Shown here: positions 1 to 6,393 of the stretch, one piece after another
Layout: each line of letters opens with the position of its first letter
How positions within the stretch are numbered: the first letter of the stretch is position 1
Virus record (IMG/VR): IMGVR_UViG_3300030329_005489
Span: 1 to 20,420 of that record
DNA: 20,420 nt
Strand: one strand, 5' to 3'
From: a virus
Position numbers and translations under genes: made by a program
Notes under the pieces: generated by a model
The model's database searches: none
Told to the model about the DNA's origin: nothing
The model's input: only the letters and a program-made list of their open reading frames with translations

Positions 1-1986
1 ATCGGTTATGGTCGTTTGACCTTCTTTACGCTTAGCGCTTGAAATTTCTCCGGCACCTTTGGCGAATACTTTGGTTACCGCTTCATAGGTGCTGTAGCTA
101 TGATCCCTAGTTGATATTTCAACGTAATCCGCAGGGTTGTTAGCAGCATCCCACGTACCTATCTGGGTTATGGTTTTTATATTAAGAGCACCATTGTTCT
201 TGGTGTCTTCCTTTTGATCGACTATACCGCTCTCGCCGGATGTTGAAGACAGGTGTACGATCTTGTAGCCGTCCTTCTCTTCAATCCTTTTACTGAGTTC
301 ATCCGAACCTAAAGTCGAACTTATTACGGCGGAATCATCATAAAGAGTTACTGTTTCCGTTACCGTAGTGAGACCTACTTTCTTAGTGGTTCTGGAAATC
401 TCGCCGGCACCTTCCGCAAATACTTTGGTGATCGCGGGGTATATGTCGTAATTGTGATTACGTTCCGAAATTTCAGCGTAACCCCCAGGAGTGTTGGCGG
501 CGTCCCAAACGGAACCTAGTTGGGTTTTATTTACTATAGTGAGGGCGCCGTTCAGTTTTGTCTCGGTGCGCTCGTCGACAATACCGCTGAGAGCGGTAGT
601 GCTGGTAACGGTTAGAATTTCGTAACCGTCCTTTTGATCGACTTTTCGGGTAAGTTCGCTAGCCCCGAGAGCTGTCCCCGAAGCGGTTCCCGCAGCTTGT
701 ATGCTGACGGTTTCCGTGACTTCGGTGAGCCCCACCTTACGGGTCGACTCAGCTATGGTTCCGGCACCTCGGGCGAAGGTGTTAGTGTATACGTCAAAAT
801 CGCCTTTGGTGTCCTCTTTTTCGGAGATTAAAACGAAATCGCCTAATCCGGCATGGGGATCTCCGGATGGGTATAGATAAGTTTCTACATCCCCTGCGGT
901 GGGAGCGACACCGTAAGAAACGGCACGAACCATTTCCAGTTTGTGGTCAGGAGCTTCACCGTGTTTGTGATCTACGCTGATGTCGACAATACCGACGGCG
1001 TTGTCTAGAACTACGCCACGGATAGTGTGCAGTTCGTATCCCGACTGCTCCTCTACACCTGTAAAAGTTTGCCTTGTGAAAGACGGTATTGCAGAAGCCG
1101 GCACAGTACCGCCCTCCCCCGTCAAATACTTGATAGTAGTGAGAGTTACGGTATTCGGCGCTCGACCTTTGACCTCTGAACTTTCACTGATGAGCCCTTT
1201 ACCCTTGGCAAAGATAACGGTATAGACGGTCTTGCCGATCTGACCGTAATCCGCATTACCGGGGCCTTCTCTACTCTCGACTTCGAACCAAGGCTCACCG
1301 CTGCCGTCTGCAGGGCCTTCTGAACTGGGTGGGAGGCTCGGTTTGGCGATGCCTCGGACAGTGCGTATTTCGAGTTTGTGATTCGGTTTTTGCCCGTATT
1401 TGTAGTCTATGCTCTCCGAAAGAACACCGTCTTCATACCAACCCTCTACGAATTCCGTATAGACTTCAGTAGCTTTCGATTGTACCGAGCCTAGCGTGCA
1501 TGTTGTAGTTGCGGCGGGGTCTAAGGTCGTAGGATTTGGGAAGTCTATCGTCTCCACGCCCACTCTGCCCTTGGCGTAGTGCTCGGCATAGGGATTTTTA
1601 ACGATGAAAGTGCGCTTGACTTGAAGTCGATCGGCACCCGTAAGGGACACTTCATCCTTGCCCACCTGTACGGGTTCGTTACTGGCGTCCAGTTCTTGGT
1701 AAACTCGGGTGAGAATTGCTTCGTTTATATTCTGTCCCGGCGTAATTCCCTGTTGAACTAGGTAAGCACCAGTTACTTCGTTGTTGGTCAGTCCACCGTT
1801 TTGCAGATCTTGAGTGATGGTATCGTGGTATTCCACGTCCATTGTCCCAAACGGTAGAAATACTTCCGCCTCCACGGTTCCTTCCGTTACGGCATCTCCC
1901 TGCACCACGTAAGTGCGGGTTATTTTTCTTAGACCATTGGTGTCGCGCTCGATCTTCGGGCGACCTGTAATTCTAATGTAGCTCAT
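1..1986 (-). CDS. Tandem-domain structural (tail-associated) protein, C-terminus cut by window edge
   Basis: The frame opens with ATG at 1986 and stays open to base 1 (662 codons), so the C-terminus lies outside the window. The ATG follows the adaptor stop by one base and has a clear GGAGG ribosome binding site about 8 bases upstream, inside the end of the adaptor gene. I do not recognise a named family. The chain is Thr/Gly/Glu-rich and looks all-beta. A segment of the type F-A-x-G-x-G-x-I-x-x-S/T recurs near residues 254, 404, 523 and 641, followed each time by the start of a new unit. The units at 419-537 and 538-655 are clear tandem copies, with looser copies before them and a further one starting at 656. 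No transmembrane segment or signal peptide is visible. Lying directly after the adaptor, it is probably a tail, baseplate or fibre-shaft component; that role is inferred from position and repeat layout only. Confidence 0.75.
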   Translation of the reverse strand, partial: MSYIRITGRPKIERDTNGLRKITRTYVVQGDAVTEGTVEAEVFLPFGTMDVEYHDTITQDLQNGGLTNNEVTGAYLVQQGITPGQNINEAILTRVYQELDASNEPVQVGKDEVSLTGADRLQVKRTFIVKNPYAEHYAKGRVGVETIDFPNPTTLDPAATTTCTLGSVQSKATEVYTEFVEGWYEDGVLSESIDYKYGQKPNHKLEIRTVRGIAKPSLPPSSEGPADGSGEPWFEVESREGPGNADYGQIGKTVYTVIFAKGKGLISESSEVKGRAPNTVTLTTIKYLTGEGGTVPASAIPSFTRQTFTGVEEQSGYELHTIRGVVLDNAVGIVDISVDHKHGEAPDHKLEMVRAVSYGVAPTAGDVETYLYPSGDPHAGLGDFVLISEKEDTKGDFDVYTNTFARGAGTIAESTRKVGLTEVTETVSIQAAGTASGTALGASELTRKVDQKDGYEILTVTSTTALSGIVDERTETKLNGALTIVNKTQLGSVWDAANTPGGYAEISERNHNYDIYPAITKVFAEGAGEISRTTKKVGLTTVTETVTLYDDSAVISSTLGSDELSKRIEEKDGYKIVHLSSTSGESGIVDQKEDTKNNGALNIKTITQIGTWDAANNPADYVEISTRDHSYSTYEAVTKVFAKGAGEISSAKRKEGQTTITD
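22..732 (-). repeat. Two tandem ~119-residue protein repeats
   Basis: Two consecutive units of 119 and 118 codons (732-376 and 375-22) encode clearly similar sequence. Both start G-L-T-x-V-T-E-T-V. Both carry an E/D-K-D-G-Y-x-I segment, then S-G-I-V-D, N-G-A-L, W-D-A-A-N and E-I-S, and end F-A-x-G-A-G-E-I-S. A third unit starts at 21 and leaves the window. The DNA has diverged, so these are old protein-level duplications rather than recent DNA repeats. Confidence 0.85.
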
Positions 1987-1987
1987 A

Positions 1988-2740
1988 TTACCAACCTCCG
2001 CGTTTCACCAAGCGCATGGAGCCCTTGTGCTTCTGAGCGGATGCCAGTGTGGAAAGTCTTTTTCTGGCGGCGTCCGCAGCCTTGATTAAAACGTCTTTGT
2101 TTGCTCCGTTGTAACGGGGGTCCGACAACATCTTTTCTTGAGCCAGAGGGTACATTATGTCCCAAACTACATCGGCGGGCAGTCTAGGCTCGTCATCGTC
2201 GGCAGATAATTCGGCAGGCATGACGTTGGCTCGGAGAGTTACCGTATATGCCTTGTCGGGTAGCGGGTATAAAAACAGTCGGGGAACGACCTTGGTGTCT
2301 GCCCCTTGGTCGGTGGTGTCGACGTAGTACCAGATCGGTCGGCTGACCTCGGGCTCTATTCCTTGGAAATTCGGGAAGCCCAAGCCTCTTAGGCCGGGGG
2401 CCTTGAAGTCGGAACTGTAATGTGAGCGTATGCGGATTTCGTCCTCAGGCCCCGACATCGGGCTCAATGGTCCGAGGCCGTCCAGTTCAGGTATTTTGTC
2501 AACGTCTATGACATCCGTACCAAGCTCTGCGGATTCTTGTTCCTTGGCGAAGCTAAGCGTGAGCTTTCGAGAAGCCCATTGGGGCCTCCTCCCGTCTATA
2601 GGAGCGTAACACTCTCTATACGCTTGGTTTACGAATACGCCGATTCTGGTCTGATCTACAGGCGGCAAATCGCTCGCCCCGCTTGCGCCCAGCATGGACG
2701 ACAGCTGATCCTTTAATGATATGTAGGTTATAGCGGCCAT
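1988..2740 (-). CDS. Head-tail adaptor / tail tubular protein-like
   Basis: A 250-residue protein with the general pattern of podoviral adaptor proteins (P22 gp4 / T7 gp11-like groups). It has an N-terminal helical stretch with V-N-Q-A-Y-R-E-C-Y near residues 37-45. A central beta-rich part contains L-F-L-Y-P-L-P-D-K-A-Y-T-V (about 162-174). A long C-terminal helical part is rich in Ala, Lys and Arg. Such proteins form a ring under the portal and receive the tail. Its place two genes after the capsid gene supports this. ATG at 2740 is the first start after the previous stop at 2773; a weak AGG lies about 15 bases upstream. The assignment rests on pattern and context and could be a neighbouring connector type instead. 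Confidence 0.6.
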   Translation of the reverse strand: MAAITYISLKDQLSSMLGASGASDLPPVDQTRIGVFVNQAYRECYAPIDGRRPQWASRKLTLSFAKEQESAELGTDVIDVDKIPELDGLGPLSPMSGPEDEIRIRSHYSSDFKAPGLRGLGFPNFQGIEPEVSRPIWYYVDTTDQGADTKVVPRLFLYPLPDKAYTVTLRANVMPAELSADDDEPRLPADVVWDIMYPLAQEKMLSDPRYNGANKDVLIKAADAARKRLSTLASAQKHKGSMRLVKRGGW

Positions 2741-2772
2741 ACAGGTACGCTAACCTACCCCAAGGCGTTAGC

Positions 2773-3102
2773 CTATCGGTTGTCTGACACAACCGCTTTT
2801 TTGGCTTTCTTCTTAGGTGCCTTCTTTTCGACCTTTGGCTCTTCAGCCTCGGCCTTTGGCTCTTCAGCCTCGGCCTTGGGCTCGCAGCACTCTCCCAGCC
2901 ACACCGAGAAGAACATGTGACGGTACACCTTCCCCTGTGTGCGGAATATGTCGTCTATCTGTTTCTGGCTGTCAGGCTCGAAGGCGTAGTGCCGTATTTC
3001 TGGATCCCACAAAAAATTGTAGGATATGCGTGAAATACCTTTGACGCGAATGTTGGGCGTAGTGCCCATTTGGTCTCTCTTACCTAATATTATGATTTTC
3101 AT
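2773..3102 (-). CDS. Small protein with Lys/Ala/Pro-rich tail, downstream of capsid
   Basis: I chose ATG at 3102 (109 residues) over the in-frame GTG at 3117, because the ATG begins a regular beta-like start, M-K-I-I-I-L-G-K-R. Neither start has a good ribosome binding site. Residues 1-75 are mixed and end at a Cys-Cys pair. The rest is low complexity: E-P-K-A-E-A-E repeated twice, then K-K-A-P-K-K-K-A-K-K and a short end. The strongly basic tail resembles histone H1-like or DNA-binding tails. The gene sits between capsid and adaptor, where other phages often encode head-completion or decoration proteins. I do not recognise a family; a head protein role is inferred from position. Confidence 0.65.
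   Translation of the reverse strand: MKIIILGKRDQMGTTPNIRVKGISRISYNFLWDPEIRHYAFEPDSQKQIDDIFRTQGKVYRHMFFSVWLGECCEPKAEAEEPKAEAEEPKVEKKAPKKKAKKAVVSDNR
2777..2795 (-). promoter_or_regulatory. ACAACCG inverted repeat upstream of adaptor gene
   Basis: The heptamers CGGTTGT (2777-2783) and ACAACCG (2789-2795) form a perfect inverted repeat with a 5-base spacer. On the minus strand ACAACCG ends exactly 36 bases before the adaptor ATG at 2740. The same heptamer at the same distance precedes the scaffold ATG. It lies across the last codons of the upstream gene. It may be a phage promoter or operator element; no function is shown. Confidence 0.4.
2832..2873. repeat. 21-bp tandem repeat inside the Lys-rich gene
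   Basis: Two adjacent 21-base copies (2832-2852 and 2853-2873) are followed by the first bases of a third. Each copy encodes seven residues of the acidic/basic E-P-K-A-E-A-E tail. The unit is a multiple of three, so copy-number change would keep the frame. Confidence 0.85.
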
Positions 3103-3121
3103 AGAATCTAAAAACACCGAA

Positions 3122-3147
3122 GCTCTCCCCCCGAATGGGAGGAGAGC
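3122..3147 (-). terminator. Hairpin after capsid gene, possible weak terminator
   Basis: GCTCTCC (3122-3128) pairs with GGAGAGC (3141-3147), extended by CCC/GGG with one bulged A. In the minus-strand transcript this GC-rich hairpin is followed, after a short spacer, by a run of five U. The spacer makes it a poor intrinsic terminator. It may attenuate transcription or protect the 3' end of the capsid message. Confidence 0.5.
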
Positions 3148-3155
3148 CGGCGGAT

Positions 3156-3174
3156 AGCGGCTGTTTTAGCCGCT
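3156..3174 (-). other. Hairpin just after capsid stop codon
   Basis: A perfect 7-bp stem, AGCGGCT (3156-3162) with AGCCGCT (3168-3174), and a 5-base loop. It lies 15 bases past the capsid stop codon and next to the hairpin at 3122-3147. No U-tract follows directly, so an mRNA-stability role is likelier than termination. Confidence 0.5.
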
Positions 3175-3189
3175 GGTGTGGATGGGAAG

Positions 3190-4671
3190 TTAGTTAGCAA
3201 ACGTGAATCCTGGTACTTGGCGCACCACTTCAACAAGCTGAACTGCAGGAATCCTACCACGAGTGTCTTTGCGAGCGGCCATTCCGTAAACGGACTGAAC
3301 ACCTACAGCCGACAAGTGGGCTTGGTTTCCTGAGTTGGCGAAGTCGTCGTAGTGGAAGATTTGTTCCCCGAATACGCCACCTTTAGCGTAGTAGAGAGCA
3401 TTTCTTCCGGCGGCCAATGCGTAACCGATCGGAGTTCCGATCTCGTTAGCTTGAACGAATGTAGATCCAGCTGGGAACGCGTCGTCAGCGGACTGAGTAC
3501 CTGCGGAGATAGCACCGGAGATGTCGACGTGAGAAGCACCTTCGATTGCACTCATGTCAGCGTTGAAGTCGCCGCTATCGTAGCTGTACAAGCGGAACTC
3601 GCCGTTTGGCTTGATGCCGAGGATGTGCTTGGTTCCGGATTCTTGGACGGCGTTTTCGCCCCCACCACCTGGAATCTTGACTCCTGCGCCAACGAAGTTA
3701 GCCATGTAATCTCCACCAGCTTCACCGATTGATACCGTAGCGTCAGCTATGTCTGTGAAGTTCGAGAACGAAGGAAGAAGCGGGCTGCCTTGACGACCGC
3801 GAGCTGAATCCATGATCACGTTGTGGTTAGCGATTACGTTGTTGTCCCACTTGGCGTATGAGCCTGTGTACAACTTGTTGTTCTCACCGCGAGAGTCGGC
3901 TTGCGTGATGGCTTCCAAGTAATCGGGATCACTGCGAAGTGGACGAAGGCAGGCATCGGAGGCAAAGAATAAATAGCCTGGGATTTCCTGATTTACGTCT
4001 CCTCCGGTGTTCATGGGCTCACCACCGCCAGCAATAAGAGCTTGCTTGGCTTCTTGAATGATGTCCGTGCTGAGACCTTCGGAGTACTTGAGTGCTCCAC
4101 TGGCTCCGTAAGCGGAAATCAAGTTGCTTCCGACATTAGCGGAATTCAAGCAGGTTTGGCGAAGTGCAAGCATGATGTGGTCTTGCTCGGTACGAGCCAT
4201 CCACTCAGTCATGACTTCAGCCGAAAGCTGATCGATGGTTTTGCCTGTGAAGCGCATCAATTTGAGAACTTGCGTCCATGCGACTGCATGACGAACGAGA
4301 TCGATTTCGAGATGAAAGGTATCGAAATCGAGGCTATCCGTAGAGTTCTTCAGAACCTCTTCCCCACGGACACCTTGTCCGCGAATCGGAGCTACAGTAG
4401 TGAAGACCACGCGGTCGGAACCGCCTGCAGATAGGTCGCGCTTTTCAGTTATCGGTTTGTCACTTCCTTCGCCGCCGATGAACTTTGCGAACACGTTTTT
4501 TTCCCTGGCGTCCCTCGTTACGAGTTCGGACCAGATTTTAGTGCGCAATTCATCGGAACCGCTTCCTTTGAGAAGGTCGGCGTATGAAGAGATGTTGCCT
4601 TGGATTAGATCAACGTTGGCACCGGAAAGACCGGCAGCAGCGTTGTCTGCTGGGAATGTTTTATCAGCCAT
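3190..4671 (-). CDS. Major capsid protein, N4-gp56/DUF4043-like
   Basis: A 493-residue protein with the features of the N4-gp56 / DUF4043 capsid family. An N-terminal segment of A-R-E-K-N-V-F type is followed by the family-like stretch G-Q-G-V-R-G-E-E-V-L-K-N (about 98-109). Then comes the helical V-R-H-A-V-A-W segment (about 125-131) and a long helix ending W-M-A-R-T-E-Q-D. These proteins form the icosahedral shell. It directly follows the scaffold gene, the usual order. ATG at 4671 is the only sensible start, yet no Shine-Dalgarno sequence precedes it; the leader is AT-rich. The gene is bracketed by hairpins on both sides (4688-4728 and 3122-3174), perhaps to stabilise a highly used message. 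Confidence 0.88.
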   Translation of the reverse strand: MADKTFPADNAAAGLSGANVDLIQGNISSYADLLKGSGSDELRTKIWSELVTRDAREKNVFAKFIGGEGSDKPITEKRDLSAGGSDRVVFTTVAPIRGQGVRGEEVLKNSTDSLDFDTFHLEIDLVRHAVAWTQVLKLMRFTGKTIDQLSAEVMTEWMARTEQDHIMLALRQTCLNSANVGSNLISAYGASGALKYSEGLSTDIIQEAKQALIAGGGEPMNTGGDVNQEIPGYLFFASDACLRPLRSDPDYLEAITQADSRGENNKLYTGSYAKWDNNVIANHNVIMDSARGRQGSPLLPSFSNFTDIADATVSIGEAGGDYMANFVGAGVKIPGGGGENAVQESGTKHILGIKPNGEFRLYSYDSGDFNADMSAIEGASHVDISGAISAGTQSADDAFPAGSTFVQANEIGTPIGYALAAGRNALYYAKGGVFGEQIFHYDDFANSGNQAHLSAVGVQSVYGMAARKDTRGRIPAVQLVEVVRQVPGFTFAN

Positions 4672-4687
4672 TGTATTATATAGTTAT

Positions 4688-4728
4688 GCGTATGTATTAC
4701 GCTATGAGTACTGTTAGTGTTGGTACTC
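4688..4728 (-). other. Two small hairpins in capsid gene leader
   Basis: GCGTA/TACGC (4688-4692 with 4698-4702) and GAGTAC/GTACTC (4706-4711 with 4723-4728) can each form a stem in the 67-base gap between scaffold stop and capsid start. Stems of 5 and 6 bp are modest and could arise by chance. The gap shows no ACAACCG motif and no ribosome binding site. Confidence 0.35.
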
Positions 4729-4738
4729 CATTAACTAC

Positions 4739-5734
4739 TTATCGAAGTGGCTGGGCTCCCCCGGCTGATCCTAGAAGTTTGTAAAGATCCTCAGAAGACA
4801 GATTCGGAAGTTCCGCAGTCACGCCGTTGGTAGTCAACGGAGAGTTAGCAGGTTGTGCCGCCGTGCCGGTGGTTAGAACCTTGGCTTGAGTTCCCATCTG
4901 CGGAGCTTGCTGCTGCGGGACTTGCGGTGTTTCCACCTGCTGAGTCGGCTGCTGCGGAGCAAACTGAGATGCGAATTCGTTAGCCAATAGTTCAGGCCAC
5001 TTAGGTGACTCGAACACGGATGCGTAGTCGGGATCTGAATGAGCTACCCGGACGTATTCATCGAACTGCTTGCGGGCAATGTGATTCTTGTCCTGCAGTT
5101 CGGGAAAGCGTTCGTAAACTCTGTCTCGACTCTCCACCGTCTTTTCCTGGTGGGTATTGTAGGCGTACTGCTGCTTAGCTTCTTCTTCTCGCTCTCTCCG
5201 AGCGGTGAGAGATTGCATCTCGAGTTCCTTGCGCATGATCTCGCGCTGAAGTCTCAGCGCTTCGGTCGTCTCAAGTTCCTCGGCTGCTTTCGCTACCTTT
5301 TCTTCGAGTTCGGTGATTTGGCCTTGCAGTTCACTTACCTGTCCGTCGTATGGGTCGGGCTTCGGAGCCTCGGCTTCCTGCGGTGGTAAATTGTTAGGAG
5401 CAGCTTGTTCCTGTTGGTTATAGATGATTCGGGAGGCGTCTGCGAAAGTTCCGTTGAAGGCTTCCGATCTGTATAGATCGATAACCTGCTGATCTAACTC
5501 AGTCCTCGGTCGAATTCGTCTTTTAGCCAGACGTTCGGCCTCACTTTCACCTTCGACCTCAGGCTGTTGACCTTCGGGCTCGGGCTCTGGCTCGGCAGCT
5601 TGTTCGGGGGAGACCTCTTGCGAGACCTCCTCGGTTACTCCTAGTGCTTCGCGGAGGTCGTTTGTGGACGCTTCCTCGATGCTGTCGGTTACTGTTTCTT
5701 GCGGGGATTCAACCACCGCGTTTTCGGTTTCCAT
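4739..5734 (-). CDS. Capsid scaffold protein
   Basis: A 331-residue protein with typical scaffold composition and position. The N-terminal ~75 residues are very acidic, with Glu/Pro runs. Residues about 130-200 form a charged coiled coil (Q-x-x-E-L-E-E-K-V-A-K type heptads). Residues about 255-285 are rich in Gln and Pro, and a short C-terminal helical end, L-S-S-E-D-L-Y-K-L-L, could contact the shell. Scaffolds guide procapsid assembly and then leave or are degraded. It lies immediately before the capsid gene. ATG at 5734 has no clear ribosome binding site, but an ACAACCG motif lies 36 bases upstream. No protease domain is visible, so any maturation protease is elsewhere. Confidence 0.8.
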   Translation of the reverse strand: METENAVVESPQETVTDSIEEASTNDLREALGVTEEVSQEVSPEQAAEPEPEPEGQQPEVEGESEAERLAKRRIRPRTELDQQVIDLYRSEAFNGTFADASRIIYNQQEQAAPNNLPPQEAEAPKPDPYDGQVSELQGQITELEEKVAKAAEELETTEALRLQREIMRKELEMQSLTARREREEEAKQQYAYNTHQEKTVESRDRVYERFPELQDKNHIARKQFDEYVRVAHSDPDYASVFESPKWPELLANEFASQFAPQQPTQQVETPQVPQQQAPQMGTQAKVLTTGTAAQPANSPLTTNGVTAELPNLSSEDLYKLLGSAGGAQPLR

Positions 5735-5770
5735 GACCGCACATTAGCGGCTCAAAGCGAACAATGTAAC

Positions 5771-5777
5771 CGGTTGT
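5771..5777 (-). promoter_or_regulatory. ACAACCG motif upstream of scaffold gene
   Basis: On the minus strand ACAACCGGTTAC reads toward the scaffold gene and the heptamer ends exactly 36 bases before its ATG. The centre AACCGGTT (5768-5775) is a palindrome, as at 7294-7305. The spacing equals that at the adaptor gene. It is a candidate start or control site for the scaffold-capsid unit; no convincing sigma70 -35/-10 pair was found with it. Confidence 0.4.
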
Positions 5778-5782
5778 GAAAT

Positions 5783-5932
5783 TTATTTTTTTCGTTCTCT
5801 CCACATCTTGTGAAGAGATAGTGATATGTGTACCAGAGTTAGAATCCCGCAGGCGAAGGCCAAATACGGGTTCATGTCGGTCAGGACGAAGGTTCCGCCT
5901 GTTCCGGTTACTGCGAGAAATCCATCTTTCAT
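5783..5932 (-). CDS. Small one-helix membrane protein, holin candidate
   Basis: The ATG at 5932 overlaps the stop of the spanin-like gene (ATGA), giving 49 residues; a longer in-frame start exists at 6010 but would run through that gene. A short N-terminal Gly/Thr-rich part is followed by one hydrophobic helix (about residues 21-40, N-P-Y-L-A-F-A-C-G-I-L). A basic tail, H-K-M-W-R-E-R-K-K, would stay in the cytoplasm. Small size, single helix, basic tail and coupling to a spanin-like lipoprotein fit a holin or pinholin that opens the inner membrane at lysis. No endolysin lies beside it, so this remains an inference. Confidence 0.6.
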   Translation of the reverse strand: MKDGFLAVTGTGGTFVLTDMNPYLAFACGILTLVHISLSLHKMWRERKK

Positions 5933-6321
5933 TGTTTTAGGTGTTTGCGGACGTGATATTTGGTCCAGATTATTGGGATGAAAATATATAGAGCCGCCCC
6001 GATGCAGCATAGGATGATAGTATGGTAGATGCCCTCCACTACTTTATCGAAAGTGCTCTTCTGTTCTGCCAGTTGTTGTTTGACTAACCCGTTCACACCG
6101 TCCTCCGTGAGAGCCTGTACGGCTTTCTTCACGTTGGTATTCTGTTTCGATTCCTTGTATATCTGGCCCAAGGCCGCTCCCGCTAGTCCACCACCGACGG
6201 CTCCCGCAGGACCGCCAAGGCTTCCGGCTCCGGCCCCTAGTCCACCGCCCAAGGTTGGGGCGAAGGTGGAAATGCCGCAGGAGCTGAGGCCCAGTAGAAG
6301 AGCTATAAAAAGAAATTTCAC
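5929..6321 (-). CDS. Lipoprotein with C-terminal membrane helix, unimolecular spanin candidate
   Basis: A 130-residue protein with a lipoprotein signal M-K-F-L-F-I-A-L-L-L-G-L-S-S-C; the lipobox is L12-S13-S14-C15. Next comes a glycine-zipper-like stretch (about 25-52), a charged helical part (53-96), and one membrane helix (about 98-119). A basic tail, K-Y-H-V-R-K-H-L-K-Q, ends it. Lipid anchor at one end and a membrane helix with a cytoplasmic basic tail at the other is the layout of u-spanins such as phage T1 gp11, which is of similar length and fuses inner and outer membrane at lysis. The start must be GTG at 6321, since any later start loses the signal. No ribosome binding site is visible. 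A strong terminator ends only about 8 bases upstream. A glycine-zipper outer membrane lipoprotein is the alternative. Confidence 0.65.
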   Translation of the reverse strand: MKFLFIALLLGLSSCGISTFAPTLGGGLGAGAGSLGGPAGAVGGGLAGAALGQIYKESKQNTNVKKAVQALTEDGVNGLVKQQLAEQKSTFDKVVEGIYHTIILCCIGAALYIFIPIIWTKYHVRKHLKQ

Positions 6322-6360
6322 AGAAAAAAGGGGGCCGAGGGAATAAACCCAAGGCCCCCT
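6321..6360 (-). terminator. Rho-independent terminator after tail fibre gene
   Basis: AGGGGGCC (6329-6336) pairs perfectly with GGCCCCCT (6353-6360), with an inner GGG/CCC stem. On the minus strand the hairpin is followed directly by six T (complement of 6324-6329). It lies 34 bases past the fibre stop at 6394. A smaller hairpin, GAGTT/AACTC at 6377-6391, precedes it. The T-tract runs to within 3 bases of the GTG start of the next gene. Confidence 0.85.
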
Positions 6361-6393
6361 AAGATATGAATGAATTGAGTTAACCTAACTCGA

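Noticed and set aside
2777-2803. Hairpin followed by six T on the plus strand, like a plus-strand terminator
   Set aside because: No plus-strand gene leads into it and the T-run is the complement of lysine codons; it is better read as the ACAACCG inverted repeat, though a role against antisense transcription is possible.
4042-4434. 130-residue plus-strand frame opposite the capsid gene
   Set aside because: Antisense shadow of a well-supported capsid gene, with no recognisable motif or ribosome binding site.
4675-4680. Perfect TATAAT on the minus strand before the capsid gene
   Set aside because: It ends 3 bases before the ATG, so transcription would start inside the gene, and no -35 box fits.
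5932-6010. Longer 75-residue version of the holin candidate
   Set aside because: The extra part runs through the spanin-like gene in another frame; ATG at 5932 overlaps that gene's stop exactly.
6044-6352. 102-residue minus-strand frame overlapping the spanin-like gene
   Set aside because: Arg/Trp/Ser-rich shadow sequence that starts within the terminator; the other frame has a lipoprotein signal and a membrane helix.
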